From assembly GCA_028527945.1 (NCBI GenBank), contig JAQQAK010000083.1, positions 1 to 8,003 of the forward strand: 8,003 nt of DNA, written 5' to 3'. This document shows, piece by piece, positions 6,348-8,003 of the stretch. The DNA is from Spirochaetaceae bacterium. GTDB lineage: Bacteria; Spirochaetota; Spirochaetia; UBA9216. Within the stretch, counting starts at the first letter, position 1. The number at the start of each line of letters is the position of its first letter. The notes under the pieces were generated by a model. It ran no database searches and had not been told where the DNA came from. It worked only from the letters and a program-made list of their open reading frames with translations. A program made the position numbers and the translations under genes.

Positions 6348-7541
6348 TCAGCTTTCAGTTTTTGCAACATTGATTATAAAATCTTTATTTATAATCTTGT
6401 TAATAAGTTCTTCTTCAGGATTTTTATCAATTTTTATTGTGCAAACTGCGGCTTCTCCACCTTTAAATATATTGTTCTGCATTTCCTCAATATTAATTCC
6501 TGCAGCTTTTATTTCATCCAGCACATTCGCAAGAACTCCAACATGATTAAAATGTCTTATAACAAGATTGATATTACTTTGTTGTTTATCTCTGAGATTG
6601 ACTGAATTAGGAGGTGTTCCTGTCTCTATATATGATTTAATAATTCTAACTACTTCAGCCGCAATAGACTCTGATGCTTCTACTGTAGATGCTCCTATAT
6701 GGTGAGTTCCTGTGATCATTTTTGCAAGATCGTTATCTTCAAAGTTTTTTGACTGGGCTGAGGGTTCTTGCTCATACACATCAAGCGCTGCTTTTATATT
6801 TTTTGTGTTGATAGCTTCTTTTAAAGCTTTAGTATCAACTATTTCACCTCTTGAAGTGTTTACAAAAATAGCGCCATCTTTCATTTCGTTAAAAAAATCT
6901 GAATTAATAATATGTCTGGTACTTTCTGATGATGCCAGATGAATGCTTATTATATCGCTTATTTTAGCGGCGTCTATTGGTGTCGCGCAAAATTCTATTC
7001 CCAGTTTTTCTGCCTGCTCTCTTGTAAGACTTCTTGACCAGGCCGCGACATTAATGCCAAATGATTTTGCTCTTATTGCTACAGCTTTTCCAATAGAACC
7101 AAGACCTATTAATCCTATGGTGCGTCCTTTTAGGCCACAGGCCTTGCTGTATTTTTTTTTGTTCCATAATCCATTTCGAAGATCTATTGTACAATTTGCT
7201 ATTTGTCTGTCAGATGCTATTATTAATCCCATAGTAAGTTCAGCTACAGCTGCTGTATTTTTACCAGGACAATTTGCTACATATACTCCCAGCTTTGATG
7301 CTGTTTCTATATCTATAGTGTTAACACCGGCTCCTGCTCTTATAATTAAAGATAGTTTTTTACCATTTTCTATTGTTTCTGATTTTACTTTGGTAGATCT
7401 TACGACAAGAACTTGGAAGTCTGAAATAATCTCTGGTAGTTTATCTGCTGTCAAATCTTCCTGAATTGTGATATCAATTCCATCTTGTTTTAGTGAAGAA
7501 ATTGCATCTTTAGAAATTTTGTCTGCTATCAGAACTTTCAT
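6348..7541 (-). CDS. serA: D-3-phosphoglycerate dehydrogenase, short form with ACT domain
   Basis: It oxidises 3-phosphoglycerate to 3-phosphohydroxypyruvate with NAD, the first step of serine synthesis, in the cytoplasm. It has 397 residues, the length of the short PGDH type with a single C-terminal ACT domain. The substrate-domain arginine is R48 in V-V-R-S-T (46-50), and N95 matches the conserved Asn in the P-x-x-N loop. The Rossmann motif G-L-G-S-I-G is at 146-151. The catalytic triad can be placed as R231 (S-R-G-E-I-V-D), E259 (E-Q-E-P) and H281 (T-H-H-I-G-A-S-T, where the common T-P-H-I-G has His for Pro). Residues 325-395 look like an ACT domain, usual for serine feedback or oligomerisation. 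A strong Shine-Dalgarno GGAGGT (7547-7552) lies 5 nt before the ATG. Another 2-hydroxyacid dehydrogenase is less likely given the ACT domain. No serC or serB lies beside it. Confidence 0.93.
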   Translation of the reverse strand: MKVLIADKISKDAISSLKQDGIDITIQEDLTADKLPEIISDFQVLVVRSTKVKSETIENGKKLSLIIRAGAGVNTIDIETASKLGVYVANCPGKNTAAVAELTMGLIIASDRQIANCTIDLRNGLWNKKKYSKACGLKGRTIGLIGLGSIGKAVAIRAKSFGINVAAWSRSLTREQAEKLGIEFCATPIDAAKISDIISIHLASSESTRHIINSDFFNEMKDGAIFVNTSRGEIVDTKALKEAINTKNIKAALDVYEQEPSAQSKNFEDNDLAKMITGTHHIGASTVEASESIAAEVVRIIKSYIETGTPPNSVNLRDKQQSNINLVIRHFNHVGVLANVLDEIKAAGINIEEMQNNIFKGGEAAVCTIKIDKNPEEELINKIINKDFIINVAKTES

Positions 7542-7562
7542 TTTTTACCTCCGGATAAATTT

Positions 7563-7591
7563 ATTATAGGCTTGAATATCAGTCATGACAA
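7563..7591 (-). promoter_or_regulatory. Predicted promoter of the serA-like gene
   Basis: On the minus strand a -35 box TTGTCA (7586-7591) and a perfect -10 box TATAAT (7563-7568) are separated by exactly 17 nt. It lies wholly within the 52-bp gap after the upstream gene, whose stop codon ends at 7594. Transcription would start near 7556, leaving a very short leader that contains the GGAGGT ribosome site. serA can therefore be expressed independently of the gene before it. Confidence 0.7.
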
Positions 7592-7593
7592 AT

Positions 7594-8003
7594 TTAATCT
7601 CTAAAAATTAAAAAATCTCCAAGTTCATCATCTTTATCAGTTATTCTTGTGTATTTTAAAAGTTCATTTTTTGACAGCTTTGCAAAATTACCTATAGTAG
7701 TACTCATATCTGTATTTATATCTTTTTTATAATGGTTATAAGTTGTTTGGTAAAATCCTAGCTTTTTGTCTTCATGTATGCCTTTTTCCAAGAGCCGTTT
7801 GGCCCCTTCCTGTAATAAACTCAGTTTTACAAGTAAATCATCCTCTGACTCTACACTCCATAACCCGAAAAGTATTGGATGTTTATCGTGATTAACGTCT
7901 CCGGTAAATTCTCCCCTTAAAAGTTCATTTTTATCTTTTCCAAGGTAGTACGCAAGATCAAGATGTTCTGCAAGTTTGCGATCTGTTGCGAGAAAATCAC
8001 CTG
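7594..8003 (-). CDS. C-terminal part of an unrecognised protein, 5' end beyond the window
   Basis: The leftward frame ending in TAA at 7594-7596 stays open to the right edge, giving the last 135 residues of a larger protein; bases 8002-8003 belong to a split codon. A TTG at 7789-7791 could be mistaken for a start, but coding continues upstream of it without a break. The visible part is hydrophilic, rich in Lys, Asp, Glu and Leu, apparently mostly helical, with no membrane segment and no cysteine. A central piece reads H-P-I-L-F-G-L-W-S-V-E-S-E-D-D (residues 41-55 of the fragment), and the protein ends G-D-F-L-I-F-R-D. I do not recognise a family. It runs in the same direction as serA, 52 bp upstream of it, but serA has its own promoter. 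That it is a real gene is likely from the length of the open frame and its codon pattern. Confidence 0.75.
   Translation of the reverse strand, partial: GDFLATDRKLAEHLDLAYYLGKDKNELLRGEFTGDVNHDKHPILFGLWSVESEDDLLVKLSLLQEGAKRLLEKGIHEDKKLGFYQTTYNHYKKDINTDMSTTIGNFAKLSKNELLKYTRITDKDDELGDFLIFRD

Noticed and set aside
6943..7464. A 173-codon open frame on the plus strand, and shorter ones at 6339-6605 and 6712-6942
   Set aside because: All are antisense to the serA-like gene, whose Rossmann, catalytic and ACT features are intact; the translations look like complement shadows.
7594..7791. A stand-alone 65-residue protein starting at a TTG
   Set aside because: The same frame stays open for 70 more codons to the window edge with a coding-like composition, so the TTG is an internal leucine codon.

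Overview
The window looks like chromosome from a low-GC spirochaete, most likely a Treponema or close relative. By eye the G+C is roughly one third. Three things point there: a loose spirochaete-type lipobox (F-S-S-C) in the first gene, a BMP-type solute receptor/ABC operon of the kind known from Treponema (PnrA family), and an SPI-type signal peptide ending in a short N-G-K-Q-E segment. The genus is an inference from gene content and style, not from a marker gene.

Layout. A leftward gene cut by the left edge (1-615) encodes a lipoprotein of unknown function. A 100-bp divergent promoter region follows; the two promoters read outward from overlapping -35 boxes, next to three helically phased TTTATC repeats. 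A rightward block of five tightly packed genes (720-6269) comes next: argF (ornithine carbamoyltransferase), a BMP-family periplasmic binding protein, a double-domain ATPase, and two permeases of the BPD_transp_2 type. Gaps within the block are 12 and 27 nt, then overlaps of 11 and 4 nt, so it reads as one transcription unit. A 78-bp convergent gap without a convincing terminator separates it from a leftward serA-like gene (6348-7541), a short-form D-3-phosphoglycerate dehydrogenase with an ACT domain and its own well-formed promoter. The window ends in the C-terminal 135 residues of an unrecognised leftward gene (7594 to the right edge).

How the genes work together. The last four genes of the rightward block form a complete importer: periplasmic receptor, one energising ATPase with two nucleotide-binding domains, and a permease pair. 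The nearest characterised relatives (PnrA of T. pallidum and the Gram-positive Bmp/Nup systems) import nucleosides. The receptor here has lost several residues that typify the nucleoside pocket, so the substrate is open. Co-transcription with argF is the most thought-provoking feature, because it places an importer under the same promoter as an enzyme of arginine/citrulline/carbamoyl-phosphate metabolism. No mobile element, tRNA, rRNA or CRISPR array was seen. Nothing in the window amounts to a wholly new system; the main candidates for a second look are the argF-importer linkage, the altered receptor pocket and the phased repeats at the divergent promoter.
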